Made by a program: the position numbers and the translations under genes | From: UKL13-2 sp044228625 | GTDB taxonomy: Bacteria > Pseudomonadota > Gammaproteobacteria > Burkholderiales > Usitatibacteraceae | Direction: 5' to 3' | DNA length: 64,000 nt | NCBI GenBank assembly: GCA_044228625.1 | Contig: JBGAUM010000002.1 | Span: forward strand, 1-64,000 | Part shown: in pieces, positions 7,507 through 17,400 of the stretch | How positions within the stretch are numbered: the stretch's first letter is position 1 | Layout of the letters: every line of letters begins with the position of its first letter | The notes under the pieces: model-generated | The model's database searches: none | The model's input: only the letters and a program-made list of their open reading frames with translations | What the model was told of the DNA's origin: nothing

Positions 7507-9981
7507 CTAGTTCTGGAAGATGTATTCGGGGCTGGCCATGACCAGAAACACGGCCATGTTGACCCGATTGCGGGAATCGGTCGCTGAGACTGACGCCACC
7601 GCATCGCGGATGCGCGTTCGGGTGGTGTCGGAAAGCGACCCGTTCAGCAACAGGATCACGCGATCCACCAAGGCATCCGGCGTGCTGGCCAGCGCAAGTT
7701 CGGCTGCATAGTCCGGCTGGATGTCGCGTACACCGCCAGTAGAGGTACCCACACCGTTGCCGATCGCGCCCCGCATGAAGTTGAGGTACCCCGCGACGGT
7801 GGTCTCATTGGTAATCTGCGCTTCAGGATTCACCAACCCGAACGCGCCGACCTTGCTGTTGCCCGGAATGTAGCCCGGCCGGAAGAAGTTGAAGACCGAC
7901 GGGGAGTACATGGGCGATTGCGCCAGCTGGGTCGACGTATCCAGCGTGGTGCCCAGGAGGAACTTGCCATCATTGGATCGCGCGTTGAAGGCACGCATCC
8001 ACTGAACAAACCGGACCACGGGTTCCCGGAGCTTGCCAAACTGATCGAATCCACCGCGCGCCTGAAGGGCTTCGGGATCGGTCAGGATCGCCTTGATGAT
8101 GGCCTTCATGTCCCCGCGCACGCCGTTTCCATTGTTGGCAAAAACGGCGGAGACGCGACCAACATAGGCCGGCGTGGGATTTGCAGTGACCAATTTCTGG
8201 ATCAATTGCTTGGAGAAGAACGGTGCGGCATTCGAGTGGTTGAACAGCCTGTCCAGCGCAGTGCGGACTTCATTGTTGGTGTTGACGGTGGCGGTTGTGG
8301 ACGCGGGAATGGTGACGCCCAGGAACTGTTTTTGCGCCGTAGAGTGATACTGGTTGTAGGCAATCATCGGGATGATTTCCCGGTTGGGATCTGCGGTTCT
8401 GCCCAGGAAACGGTTGTCGGTCGTATCGGGTCCGCCCCAGGAAAGCCCGGTGAACACACGGGCCAGTGCCGACACATCGGAATTCGTATAGGTCTCGATC
8501 GGCCGGTTCAGAGCGTCGCGCTGCTGGGTGCCATCCGGAAACAATTCATAGAGCCCGATGGTGAACAGTTGCATCACCTCGCGCGCATAGTTTTCGTCCG
8601 GGACGGAACCCGTGGTCGGATTTTCCTTCTGATTGCGAAGGTGGGACAGGTAAAGCCCCATCATGGGCGAGTACGTCACCATTTCAATCAGATTTCGGAA
8701 ATTGCCAAAGGCGTGGGTCCCGAGGTTGTCCAGGTACTGGGCCGGACCGCGCGGGTAGCTGAAAGCGATATTGCTGTTGTTGGAAATCACGAAGATTTCC
8801 GACAGTGCGAAGGCCACGCGCATGCGCAGTTGATCATCAGCAGTGGAAAAATTCTTCCAGATGCTCCAGTTGAAGCCGGCCTGGCCGGTCTGCTGGTCCG
8901 CGGGCAGCGTGGCCAGGTAAGCAGTGACATTGGGCAGGTGATACGTTTGCGGCTTGGCAAACTGCTGGTCAATCCAGGCCGAGTAGCCAATTTGCGAGGC
9001 GTTGTCGATTTCGGCGGACTTCGGCCCAAACGTGGCACGGGCCAGGAGGCGCGATGCCTCGGCTTTCGCCAGCACCGGATTGTTGCCCACGCAGACGGTG
9101 ACCTGTCCGCCGGCCACGGCAAATCGCTCGAGCGGCAAGCTGCGATTTACCAGGTTTTGGGACGGGACTGAATAAAAGAACGTTCCGCGCTCCCCGTCGG
9201 CAAATTGCAGTTCAAAGGTGCCGACGTTTTGCACGCTCGATGAATTGATGGGTCCGGCAATCTGGGAGAACGGAATTCCCGGGTTGACCGCATAGAGCGA
9301 TCCCGTCACGCGGCGAGGGTTGTTCGCATCCACGGTGCCTTGCCCGGTCATCCACGTGGCATTGCGATTCGTCCCGTAGGTGTACCAGCCGAAGAATACG
9401 GTGCTGCCCTGGTGGGAGATCTGCAAGCCCCATCCGCTGTTCGCCGTGCCGCCCCACCAATGGTCGGTGTAATTGCCGAGCGACGCGCGAAAATTGCTGC
9501 CGCTGGGCGTCTGCATGGTGCAGACCGGGACCTGGTCTGCGGCCACGAAGTTTTGCGGCTCCAGCGCCGTTTTGGTTTGCGTGACGCTGCCCACGGTGTA
9601 GGAGAGGCTGAGGCGATTGCTGGCGGTTTGTGTCAGGGTGCCGGTTCCGGCCATGACTGCGGTGTTTCCGGCTGGGCCTGTAATGCTGGGATAGGGCGTC
9701 CCGGTGGCGGTCGCGAGCGTCCCGCTGCAGGTGGTGCCACTGAAGGTGCACTGCAGGGTGTACCACGTCGGCACGGACTGGGCGTCGTAGGTAAACCAGA
9801 CCGCAAAGGTGATGTTGCCCTGTTGCTGCACGGCGACACCCCATCCGGATTCGGTGGGCTTCCACCAGAAGCCGGTCAGGCTTGGGGTTTGCGCCCACGC
9901 GCCCCCCATGAAGAAGATGCCAACAATACCGGCCGTCAGGAAACTGCGAACGGCGGCGACAAACTTTTGACGCGAACCCAT
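7507..9981 (-). CDS. DUF1800 protein with two N-terminal Trp-rich ESGWG-type modules
   Basis: 824 residues from ATG 9981, which has GGAG ten bases upstream and opens directly into a signal peptide ending GGAWAQ; the longer reading frame upstream lacks these. Residues ~30-290 contain two related modules of about 120 residues: FWWKPTESGWGVAVQQQG with VWFTYD, and HWWGGTANSGWGLQISHQG with GWYTYG. The rest is the DUF1800 domain (ASRLLARATFGPKSAEID, FALSEIFVISNN, NYAREVMQLFTIGLYELFPDG, EVRTALDRLFNHSNAAPFFSKQ). Secreted or periplasmic. Function unknown. It is first gene of a two-gene operon with the DUF1501 protein. I infer that the Trp-rich modules are binding or surface domains. Confidence 0.85.
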   Translation of the reverse strand: MGSRQKFVAAVRSFLTAGIVGIFFMGGAWAQTPSLTGFWWKPTESGWGVAVQQQGNITFAVWFTYDAQSVPTWYTLQCTFSGTTCSGTLATATGTPYPSITGPAGNTAVMAGTGTLTQTASNRLSLSYTVGSVTQTKTALEPQNFVAADQVPVCTMQTPSGSNFRASLGNYTDHWWGGTANSGWGLQISHQGSTVFFGWYTYGTNRNATWMTGQGTVDANNPRRVTGSLYAVNPGIPFSQIAGPINSSSVQNVGTFELQFADGERGTFFYSVPSQNLVNRSLPLERFAVAGGQVTVCVGNNPVLAKAEASRLLARATFGPKSAEIDNASQIGYSAWIDQQFAKPQTYHLPNVTAYLATLPADQQTGQAGFNWSIWKNFSTADDQLRMRVAFALSEIFVISNNSNIAFSYPRGPAQYLDNLGTHAFGNFRNLIEMVTYSPMMGLYLSHLRNQKENPTTGSVPDENYAREVMQLFTIGLYELFPDGTQQRDALNRPIETYTNSDVSALARVFTGLSWGGPDTTDNRFLGRTADPNREIIPMIAYNQYHSTAQKQFLGVTIPASTTATVNTNNEVRTALDRLFNHSNAAPFFSKQLIQKLVTANPTPAYVGRVSAVFANNGNGVRGDMKAIIKAILTDPEALQARGGFDQFGKLREPVVRFVQWMRAFNARSNDGKFLLGTTLDTSTQLAQSPMYSPSVFNFFRPGYIPGNSKVGAFGLVNPEAQITNETTVAGYLNFMRGAIGNGVGTSTGGVRDIQPDYAAELALASTPDALVDRVILLLNGSLSDTTRTRIRDAVASVSATDSRNRVNMAVFLVMASPEYIFQN

Positions 9982-10150
9982 GGCAGGACTCCGATGTAAC
10001 GTGCGCACTCGTTGATTTTCCATGTTTGCAATCCCCATGTGGCAATTTACGCTGCGCGGGCGCGCTGTGGCGATAAGCGGATGTAACCAGATGCAACGCC
10101 ATGCTCCCGGGGGCACTGGTCGCGGACTTACAGCCGGTTACATTGCCGGT

Positions 10151-10861
10151 TCAGCCGCCTGGGCTCCCGATTCGATTGGCGCGCAACCCGTCACCATAGG
10201 CCGGATGGATGCGGTGGTCGCCAAAACACAACAAACGGAGGATCGCCACCGGACGGCGATGCCAGCTGGCCCAACTCAACGCCGAGTCGCCGTGCGCATC
10301 CAGGAGGGTCTTGTCGGCACCTGCATCGAGCAACAACTGGATGGTGGGCGCTGTCCCGCATGCGGCTGCACGATGCAGCGGCGTTTCCCCCCGGGTGCGC
10401 GCATCACGCATGAAGGTGCCCGTCTCCATGCCGCGCTTGGTTTTGGCGTTCGGGTTCGCACCAGCCTTCAGCAACACCTTGACGACGGGATCCCATGTGA
10501 TGCGATCGTCATTGCACAGCGCGTGATGCAGTGGTGTTTCACCAGTAGTCGGTAGAGCTGCATTTGCGCTGGCACCGTTCTCAATCAAAAATTCGCAGAG
10601 TTGCCAGTGACCGTGAAACGCGGCGCCGTTCAAGCCGAGGTTTTTCCCGAGGCTGTTCAACGCGACTCCACTGGACATCAGGGTCTTGACTGCGGTGACA
10701 TCTCCAAAGTAGGCACACCAATGCAACGCACTCGCCCCCTCAATTCCGGAGTTGAACGCGCCCCCGGCATTGAGCCAATCATGGACCAGGTCGGTGCGCC
10801 CAGCGGCAATCCTTGCAAAGAGCACCTTGTCCGCCAAGCGCGCTTTTCCTTTTGGTGTCAT
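10151..10861 (-). CDS. Ankyrin-repeat protein
   Basis: 236 residues from ATG 10861 (GGAGA seven bases upstream). The ATG overlaps the stop of the DUF2784 gene as ATGA, indicating translational coupling. It has about five ankyrin repeats: SALHWCAYFGDVTAVKTLMS, NGAAFHGHWQLCEFLIENGA, TPLHHALCNDD with VVKVLLKAGANPNA, TPLHRAAACGTAPTIQLLLD and a last partial repeat ending in LSWASWHRRPVAILRLLCFG. There is no signal peptide, so a cytoplasmic protein-binding role is likely. Last gene of the branched-chain aminotransferase operon. No partner is evident. Confidence 0.85.
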   Translation of the reverse strand: MTPKGKARLADKVLFARIAAGRTDLVHDWLNAGGAFNSGIEGASALHWCAYFGDVTAVKTLMSSGVALNSLGKNLGLNGAAFHGHWQLCEFLIENGASANAALPTTGETPLHHALCNDDRITWDPVVKVLLKAGANPNAKTKRGMETGTFMRDARTRGETPLHRAAACGTAPTIQLLLDAGADKTLLDAHGDSALSWASWHRRPVAILRLLCFGDHRIHPAYGDGLRANRIGSPGG

Positions 10862-11238
10862 TTCAATTCTCCACGTGACATTGGGCGTCGCCGGAACAAC
10901 CAAGCATACAGAAGAACATTGGTGCCAACGATCAACGCCGCGAGCATCCATTGCGTCTCGCGGGTCAGCCCGGCGGGATACAGGATCGGCACGAGGTAGT
11001 GTTCGACAAAACCGCCCGGGTAACCCACCTGGCCCGCTTTTGTGCGTAGCGCGTTTTCCAGATGGGTGAGGGGACAGATGCCGCCGCTCAATTCAATCCA
11101 TGCCGCCCAGCACGCAGCGGGAACATGGAGCCGGGCGACCCGGTGCCACCGCAGGACGAGCAATGCCCCCAAACCCGCAAACAGGACGAACAAGGCATGC
11201 AGAACCAGCACTGCATCCGCTGCGAAGCGCTCCGCCAT
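10858..11238 (-). CDS. DUF2784 family inner-membrane protein
   Basis: 126 residues from ATG 11238 (GGAG eight bases upstream). Three or four hydrophobic segments (AVLVLHALFVLFAGLGALLV near residue 8, a segment around ACWAAWIELSGG, and ETQWMLAALIVGTNVLLYAW near the C-terminus). The conserved CPLTHLEN motif of DUF2784 follows the second segment. Function unknown. It lies ten bases after the GNAT gene and overlaps the ankyrin gene by ATGA, so it belongs to a tightly packed four-gene operon. Confidence 0.82.
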   Translation of the reverse strand: MAERFAADAVLVLHALFVLFAGLGALLVLRWHRVARLHVPAACWAAWIELSGGICPLTHLENALRTKAGQVGYPGGFVEHYLVPILYPAGLTRETQWMLAALIVGTNVLLYAWLFRRRPMSRGELK

Positions 11239-11248
11239 TCGGACTCCA

Positions 11249-11764
11249 CTAAATGTCCCGCAACTCCCGTTCGAAATAGTGCAGCGTGTTGGCTGCTGGG
11301 TCAGCCGTGTCATCGCCAGGCCTGTAGGCGTTGCGCTCCTTGAACCCCAGCGAACGGTACAGTGCCTGCGCGGGCACCATGGGGTCGAGGGTATCGAGCA
11401 CCATGTGCGTGTAGCCCAGCGATTTCGCAATCTCCATGGCCGACTGTGTCAGTGCGCGCCCCAACCCGTGCCCACGGGCGGCAGGGCGAACGTAGACACG
11501 CTTCAATTCGGCGCGCGCGGGGTCGAAACGCCGGATGCCGGCGCACCCGACCGGTTCGTGGTCATTCGACAGGGCCAGCAGCAAGCCACCTTGGGGCGGG
11601 CCATACATTTGGGCAAGCGCCGCCAGTTCCTTCTCGAACCCGGCCAGGCAAATGTCGGTTTCCAAGGTTTCTGCATATTCACGGAATAACTCGCGCGCAA
11701 CATCAAACTGCGCGGGCGATGTCGCGCGCACGATTCCGGGTGGAATTTCAGATGCGCTCGCCAT
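11249..11764 (-). CDS. GNAT family N-acetyltransferase
   Basis: 171 residues. The acetyl-CoA-binding motif A is intact (ELKRVYVRPAARGHGLGRAL, R-x-x-G-x-G/A type), followed by MEIAKSLGYTHMVLDTL and YRSLGFKERNAY. It catalyses acetyl transfer to an unknown small molecule or protein amine. The start could also be the TTG at 11770; either overlaps the 3' end of the branched-chain aminotransferase gene (stop at 11748) by about 20 bp, so it is translationally coupled. Cytoplasmic. Confidence 0.85.
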   Translation of the reverse strand: MASASEIPPGIVRATSPAQFDVARELFREYAETLETDICLAGFEKELAALAQMYGPPQGGLLLALSNDHEPVGCAGIRRFDPARAELKRVYVRPAARGHGLGRALTQSAMEIAKSLGYTHMVLDTLDPMVPAQALYRSLGFKERNAYRPGDDTADPAANTLHYFERELRDI

Positions 11765-12596
11765 CCGCAAAGGTCATGTAGCGTTCGCGTGCCAGCGATG
11801 CGATCGGACCGATCGGCAGTTCACGACTGCCTTGCAACCCGCCATAGCGGGTGCAGGGTTGGACCTTGCCGTAATTGCCGGTATTGAAGATTTCCTTGGC
11901 GCGATCCAACTCGCCCGGGTTGACGGCGCGCTCGGCGACCGCGATGCCCTCGGCGGCCAGCAGCTTGATGACGCGTGCACGGGTGATGCCGGACAAAAAC
12001 GTGCCATTGGCGATCGGGGTCACCACGCTCCCGTCTTCGGCAACAAAGAACAGGTTGGACGTGGCGAATTCGGCGACCTTTCCGGAGGGGTCACACACCA
12101 CGGCATTGTCGTAACCCGCCGCCTTCGCTTCGCGCAATGCGCGCGTCGTGTTCGGATACAGGCAGGAGGCTTTCGCGTCCGTCGGTGCCATGGATGGGTC
12201 GGCCCGCTTCATTGTTGAAAGGCACGCCGAAAAACCGGTGAAGGGGGGCAGCGGTGCGGTGAACAAGGTGAGGGCAAAGCGGGAATTGGTCGGAACCAGC
12301 AAGCCGTCCCCGCCGAAAACGAGCGGGCGGATGTAGTAGTCGGCGTCCTTCGGCAGACGATCCAGCGCTTCCTTGACCAGGGCGCGCATGTCGGGGACCG
12401 ATTTTTCGCACTCGAGGCCGAGGCGCCTGGAAGACTCAATGACACGCTGCAAATGTAAATCGAGGTCCGGCACACGCCCGTGGATGGCGCGCGCGCCGTC
12501 AAACACGGATGATCCGAGCCAGACAGCATGATCCATCGCCCCCATGAGCGGGGCATTGCCTTCGTGCCATCGGTTTTCAAACCATGTCAGGTACAT
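11748..12596 (-). CDS. ilvE: Branched-chain amino acid aminotransferase-like, PLP fold type IV
   Basis: 282 residues of aminotransferase class IV. The expected PLP lysine is in DAKASCLYPNTTRALREA; the phosphate-binding and substrate regions include AEFATSNLFFV and TPIANGTFLSGITRARV. It would transaminate 2-oxo acids of Leu, Ile and Val (or a related amino acid) with glutamate. Class IV also includes D-amino-acid aminotransferase and aminodeoxychorismate lyase; length and the YIRPLVFGG motif favour the branched-chain type. Lead gene of an operon with GNAT, DUF2784 and ankyrin genes. A dispersed repeat copy lies just upstream. Confidence 0.82.
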   Translation of the reverse strand: MYLTWFENRWHEGNAPLMGAMDHAVWLGSSVFDGARAIHGRVPDLDLHLQRVIESSRRLGLECEKSVPDMRALVKEALDRLPKDADYYIRPLVFGGDGLLVPTNSRFALTLFTAPLPPFTGFSACLSTMKRADPSMAPTDAKASCLYPNTTRALREAKAAGYDNAVVCDPSGKVAEFATSNLFFVAEDGSVVTPIANGTFLSGITRARVIKLLAAEGIAVAERAVNPGELDRAKEIFNTGNYGKVQPCTRYGGLQGSRELPIGPIASLARERYMTFADGERI

Positions 12597-12670
12597 ACAT
12601 CATCCAAAGTGAATTGAGACTTTGATTATCGCGCGCGCCGTGCAGGTGCCAGGCTCCTCGCGTTCCGACG

Positions 12671-12738
12671 CCAAACTCCATGACTGGCAAGGAGTTTGGG
12701 CATGTTTTGCCTCAAACGCCGCGCCGGTGCTGGAGGTT
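12671..12738 (-). repeat. Dispersed intergenic palindrome, copy 2 (supplies the stop of the DUF418 gene)
   Basis: On the minus strand it reads CTCCAGCACCGGCGCGGCG, then TTTGAGGCAAAACATGCCC and TTGCCAGTCATGGAGTTTGG. It aligns over its full length to the copy at 31504. The last eight codons of the DUF418 gene, including its TGA, fall inside it. Confidence 0.72.
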
Positions 12739-13914
12739 TGTCGAAGTCGCATAGGTGTACCGGCGCCACCATCGCTCCAGGGGGCCCTCGAATCCGGCCT
12801 TCAGCGCGACGTGGCTGATCAGAACCTGCATGACAAAGATGCAGGATGCCAATCCCAAAAGGTGGGCCTGCTTCAATGATGCGCCCCATCCCAGGCCGCT
12901 GCCGCTCAACAAAACGAACATCAGGACGGATTGCGTCACGTAGTGCGTCAGGGCATACCGGCCGGCCGGGGCCAGAATCGTGATCAGGACGCGCACGATC
13001 AGACTTCGGTGGGCAAGCGCCAGGCCGCTGATGATCATCGCAGCACCAGTGGCGGCAAAGCCATCTGGCAGCGCTTGCAGAACACCGCGCGAATCCCACG
13101 GATGCGCGGCATCGTGCCATGCGAAGAGTGCAAAACAGGCATTGACGGGAATCCCGATGAAAATCCCCGCCTTCAAAACAGACCGCCAGAACAACTTGTG
13201 CCGTTCCGGCCTGCGCAAGACGCCCGTCAATGCACACCAGGCCCCCAGCAACATGATCAGGACCAACTCCGCGCCAATCAGGAAAAAGCCCGTCGTGTAG
13301 ACCACGAAGTCGCCGGCGCGGTATGAAAGCGCTTCCCAAAAGCCGGCCTGTGTATAGACGCGGAACGATTCCATCGTGTCTGCCTTGAGGGACTCGCCCG
13401 CGACGTCGCCGGTGGTCCAGGCCAGGGCGATGACGACCGGGATGGAAAAGATCAGCCAGGCCACCGTCCAGAAACGCAAAGGGGCGAGCAACCGCCGGGG
13501 CCCTTTGCCGATGTGAGCGGCGATGACCTTGCCAGCAATGCCATAGCTCGTCAGGACATCCCCAAACCACAGGAGCACACCGTGGACCGCCCCGAGACCG
13601 AGCAGGAAATTCGTTCGCCGGGCAAACCGATTGGAAGCGTTGACCCCTTGGGCGCGCCATCGGCGGGTCTGGAGTGCAAACCCATATCCGAAGCAGAAAC
13701 AGAACAAGGGGTACGCCTTGTACTGGAGGAATAACGCAATGCCGATCACGGTGGCGTGGTCGGCCCAGGAAGAGGCTTCGTTGAGGATCCCCAACGAAAT
13801 TCCATGCAGGCCGTAACTGTAGGCCTGGATGTTGACCGCGAGGATGCCAAACAGCGCCAACCCCCGCAGGGTATCGATCAGCGGTTCGCGCGGCGCGCCA
13901 GACGACAACACCAC
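12712..13914 (-). CDS. DUF418 domain-containing multi-pass membrane protein
   Basis: 400 residues with a GTG start at 13914 immediately after the TAA of dsbB. About ten hydrophobic segments are visible, beginning with LIDTLRGLALFGILAVNIQA, the typical N-terminus of the DUF418/YeiB family, and FCFGYGFALQ. The C-terminal DUF418 region contains PAGRYALTHYVTQSVLM. Inner-membrane protein of unknown function; the family is related to acyltransferase-3-like membrane proteins. Its final residues (LQHRRGV) are encoded by a dispersed repeat, so the gene end has been fixed by repeat insertion or the repeat has become part of the coding sequence. Confidence 0.85.
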   Translation of the reverse strand: MVLSSGAPREPLIDTLRGLALFGILAVNIQAYSYGLHGISLGILNEASSWADHATVIGIALFLQYKAYPLFCFCFGYGFALQTRRWRAQGVNASNRFARRTNFLLGLGAVHGVLLWFGDVLTSYGIAGKVIAAHIGKGPRRLLAPLRFWTVAWLIFSIPVVIALAWTTGDVAGESLKADTMESFRVYTQAGFWEALSYRAGDFVVYTTGFFLIGAELVLIMLLGAWCALTGVLRRPERHKLFWRSVLKAGIFIGIPVNACFALFAWHDAAHPWDSRGVLQALPDGFAATGAAMIISGLALAHRSLIVRVLITILAPAGRYALTHYVTQSVLMFVLLSGSGLGWGASLKQAHLLGLASCIFVMQVLISHVALKAGFEGPLERWWRRYTYATSTNLQHRRGV

Positions 13915-14424
13915 TTAGGCGGTGGGCCGCGCCATGCGCCGGGCTTCATTGGCAATCACCAACGCAATCGCCGCCGCAAATCCTGCAAACCAGAGCAATG
14001 ACCAGACCGGCACGACGAGGCCGAACACCGGTGGATAGACATCGGCGCAGCCGCCATTGGCAAAAAAGAATTCCGGCCACCAATCGGCCGTCGGCAGGCC
14101 GTTCACGAACACGCCGACCGGGTCGGTGGTGCAGGATGTCATCTCCTTGCCCTTGGTGACTTGCCAGACGGCCACGGCCACGCCGAGGCTCGCCACGACG
14201 TCTGCGATGATCGCCACAACCCATGCCGGACGCCCCGGTCTCGCGAACGCAGCGCCGACTGCGCAGACCGTCCCCAACAGCAGGTAGCCATAGCGCTGCA
14301 GGATGCATAACGGGCAAGGCTGTTGCTTCGCGGGACCGTACTGCGCATGCCAGGCCGCGGTCAGCAGCACAAAACAGCACAGGGCAATTCCCGCGAAGAT
14401 CCATCGCGTATTGATTTTGTCCAT
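13915..14424 (-). CDS. dsbB: Disulfide bond formation protein DsbB
   Basis: 169 residues with four transmembrane helices. It has the periplasmic CPLC redox pair (residues ~37-40, QQPCPLCILQRYG) and the second cysteine pair (SCTTDP near 97 and GGCADVYP near 126). It reoxidises DsbA and passes electrons to quinones in the inner membrane. The stop TAA at 13915-13917 abuts the GTG start of the DUF418 gene, and the gene starts 12 bp after the NAD-glutamate dehydrogenase stop, so all three probably share a transcript. Confidence 0.93.
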   Translation of the reverse strand: MDKINTRWIFAGIALCCFVLLTAAWHAQYGPAKQQPCPLCILQRYGYLLLGTVCAVGAAFARPGRPAWVVAIIADVVASLGVAVAVWQVTKGKEMTSCTTDPVGVFVNGLPTADWWPEFFFANGGCADVYPPVFGLVVPVWSLLWFAGFAAAIALVIANEARRMARPTA

Positions 14425-14436
14425 GAGGCTGGGAGA

Positions 14437-17400
14437 TCAGGCGAGGACGCGAAGTTCCCGCAACATCACGGAAAGCATGGCCAAGTCCGTTTCGCGGGCA
14501 CCCCGCAGGTCCGCCATGACTTCGCGCATCCGCAACAGCGCTTTCTCGTGGTGCTTTTCCCAGGCGCCGATCAGGCCATCCCGCTCCTTGATCGACGGCG
14601 ACAGCTTGAGCACCGATTCGGTCAGTGCGCGTTGCAGGTTCGCGAGGTCATCCCGCATCGCCGCACGTGCCATCGCCTGCCAATGGGATTCAAAGGGCAG
14701 CTTCGTCACTTCCCCGGCCACCCAGCGCAATCCCAACTTGCCGGCCAGGGCGAAATAGACTTGCGCTGCCAATTGCACATCGCGCTTCATTTCATGGGCC
14801 AGCTCCACGATGTCGAGGACGGCATACATGGCGTCACTACGCGCGACGGTGGCTGCCAGTGCTGCGGGCACGCCTTGTGCGACGAGTTTTGCTTCGCCCA
14901 TTTCCAGTGCCTTGACGTCCTCCTCAGACATCAGTGTCTTGAGCCCGCTGGAGACCGCATCCACGCCGGGCGCAAAAAACTTCACGACGTCCGCGATGGG
15001 CATGCGCTCTGCGCGGCGGCGCAGGAACCACAACGTGCCACGCAGCACGAGGCGACCCGCATCGATGAGCATTTCCGATTGCGTGGCGGCGGGAACCAGA
15101 TTGTCCAGCTTGTCGATGGCTGTCCAGGTGTCGGCAACCCGGTACACATCCCGCGTCAGGATGAAGCATCGCACGACCTCGGCAGAGGTGGCGCCGGTCT
15201 CGGTCCGCATGCGATGAATGAAAACGCTGCCCGTGCGGTTGATGGTGGTGTTGGCAACCTCCGTGGCGATGATTTCGCGCTTGAGGCGGTGGCCGGACAT
15301 TACATCGGCAAACCGCTCCTGCAAGGGCTTCGGGAAGTAGCCGACGAGGCATTGGGCGACATAGGGGTCGTCAATGACATCGGTCGACAGCAGATCGTCG
15401 AAGAGTTCCATCTTCGAATACGCCAGCAGGACGGCGCGTTCCGGAGACGTGAGGCCGATCTTCTTGTCCTTGCGCTCGGCAATCTCGTCGTCCGACGGCA
15501 GGTATTCGACCTTGCGGTTCAGACGGCCTGCACGCTCCAAATGACGGATGAATTGCTGCTGCGCATCGAGCAGCTTCTCGCCGCGCACGCCGGATACCGC
15601 GAGCGATTGCGTCTGGTAATAGTTGTCCTTGAGGACCAGTTCGCCCACTTCGTCGGTGAGGCTTGCGAGCAACGCGTCGCGTTCGGAGGGCTTCAACTTG
15701 CCCTGCTCAATGGCGGCGCTGACCAGGATCTTGATGTTCACTTCGTGGTCGGAGCAATCGACGCCGGCGGAATTGTCGATGGCGTCGGTGCAGATGCGAC
15801 CCCCGTGGAGGGCGTATTCAACGCGGCCCAGCTGGGTACAGCCCAGGTTGCCGCCTTCTGCCACGACCTTGCAGCGCAACTCGTTGCCGTTGACACGGAT
15901 GGCGTCGTTGGCGCGGTCGCCAACTTCGCCGTGCGACTGATGGCTCGCCTTGACGTAGGTGCCAATGCCCCCGTTGTAGAACAGGTCCACCGGCGCCATC
16001 AGGATGGCACGCATCAATTCCGCCGGGGTCATCGAATCCTTGGCGGGGTCGATCCCCAGAACGGCCTTGACCTCAGGCGTCAAGGGGATCGATTTGGCGC
16101 CCCGTGAATGGACGCCACCCCCCTTCGAGATCAGGGATTTGTCGTAATCCTCCCAAGACGAGCGAGGCAATGCGAACATGCGCTCGCGTTCGACAAAGCT
16201 CTTGGCCGCATCGGGGCTTGGATCGAGGAAGATGTGGCGGTGATCGAACGCGGCCACGAGCCGGATGTGCTTCGACAGCAGCATGCCGTTGCCGAACACG
16301 TCGCCCGACATGTCGCCCACGCCCACCACCGTAAAGTCTGTCGTTTGCGTGTTGACACCCATTTCGCGGAAATGGCGTTTGACCGCTTCCCAAGCGCCCT
16401 TGGCCGTGATGCCCATCTTCTTGTGGTCGTAGCCGATGGAGCCGCCGGAGGCAAATGCGTCGCCGAGCCAGTGGTTGTATTCCTTGGAGATGGCGTTGGC
16501 GTAATCCGAGAAGGTTGCCGTTCCCTTGTCGGCTGCCACGACGAGGTAGGGATCGTCCGGATCATGGCGCACCACGTTGTCGCGCGGCACCACGTTGCCT
16601 TGCACAAGGTTGTCCGTCAGGTCCAAGAGGCCCCGCAGGAAAGTCTGGTAACACGCAACGCCTTCCTTCTGGAAAGCCTCCCGATCAGAGGCAGAAGGGG
16701 CGGCTTTCAGAACGAATCCACCCTTCGAGCCCACCGGCACGATGACCGTGTTCTTGACCTGCTGGGCTTTGACCAGGCCCAGCACTTCGGTGCGGAAGTC
16801 CTCAAGGCGATCCGACCAGCGCAGGCCGCCGCGAGCGACCTTGCCAAACCGCAAATGCACGCCTTCCACACGCGGCGAATAGACGAAGATTTCGTAGAGC
16901 GGCTTCGGCTCCGGCAAGTCGGGCACTTTGGCGCACTCGAACTTGAAGGACACATAAGGTTTGCGCTGGCCTTGCGCATCCGGCTGGTAGTGGTTGGTGC
17001 GCAGCGTCGCCAGGATTACGGCGAGGTAACGGCGCAGGATGCGGTCCTCGTCGGCATTGGAGACGCGCTCCAGCGCAGCCTCGATCGTCGATGCGCCCAT
17101 GGCCACCATTTCCTCGCGATCGCTATGCAGCGCAGGATCGAAACGGGAGTGGAACAACGCGGCCAGTTCCGAGGTGACGCCCGGGTGGGCGGCCAGGGTG
17201 TTCTCGATATATTGCTGGCTGAAAGTGAAACCGGTTTGCTTGAGGTACTTTGCGTAGGCCCGCAGGACGAGAATGTCCGAAGCGGCCAGCCCGGCGGCCA
17301 GCGTCAGGCGGTTGAAGCCATCATTTTCGATCTGCTTGTTCCAGACCATGGCAAACGCAGCTTCGAACTTGTCCTTGATGTCCTTGAGATGGAATGCGCC

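Noticed and set aside
12626..13660. 344-codon minus-strand frame overlapping the DUF418 gene
   Set aside because: It overlaps in another frame and lacks membrane helices or family motifs; the DUF418 frame is clearly real.
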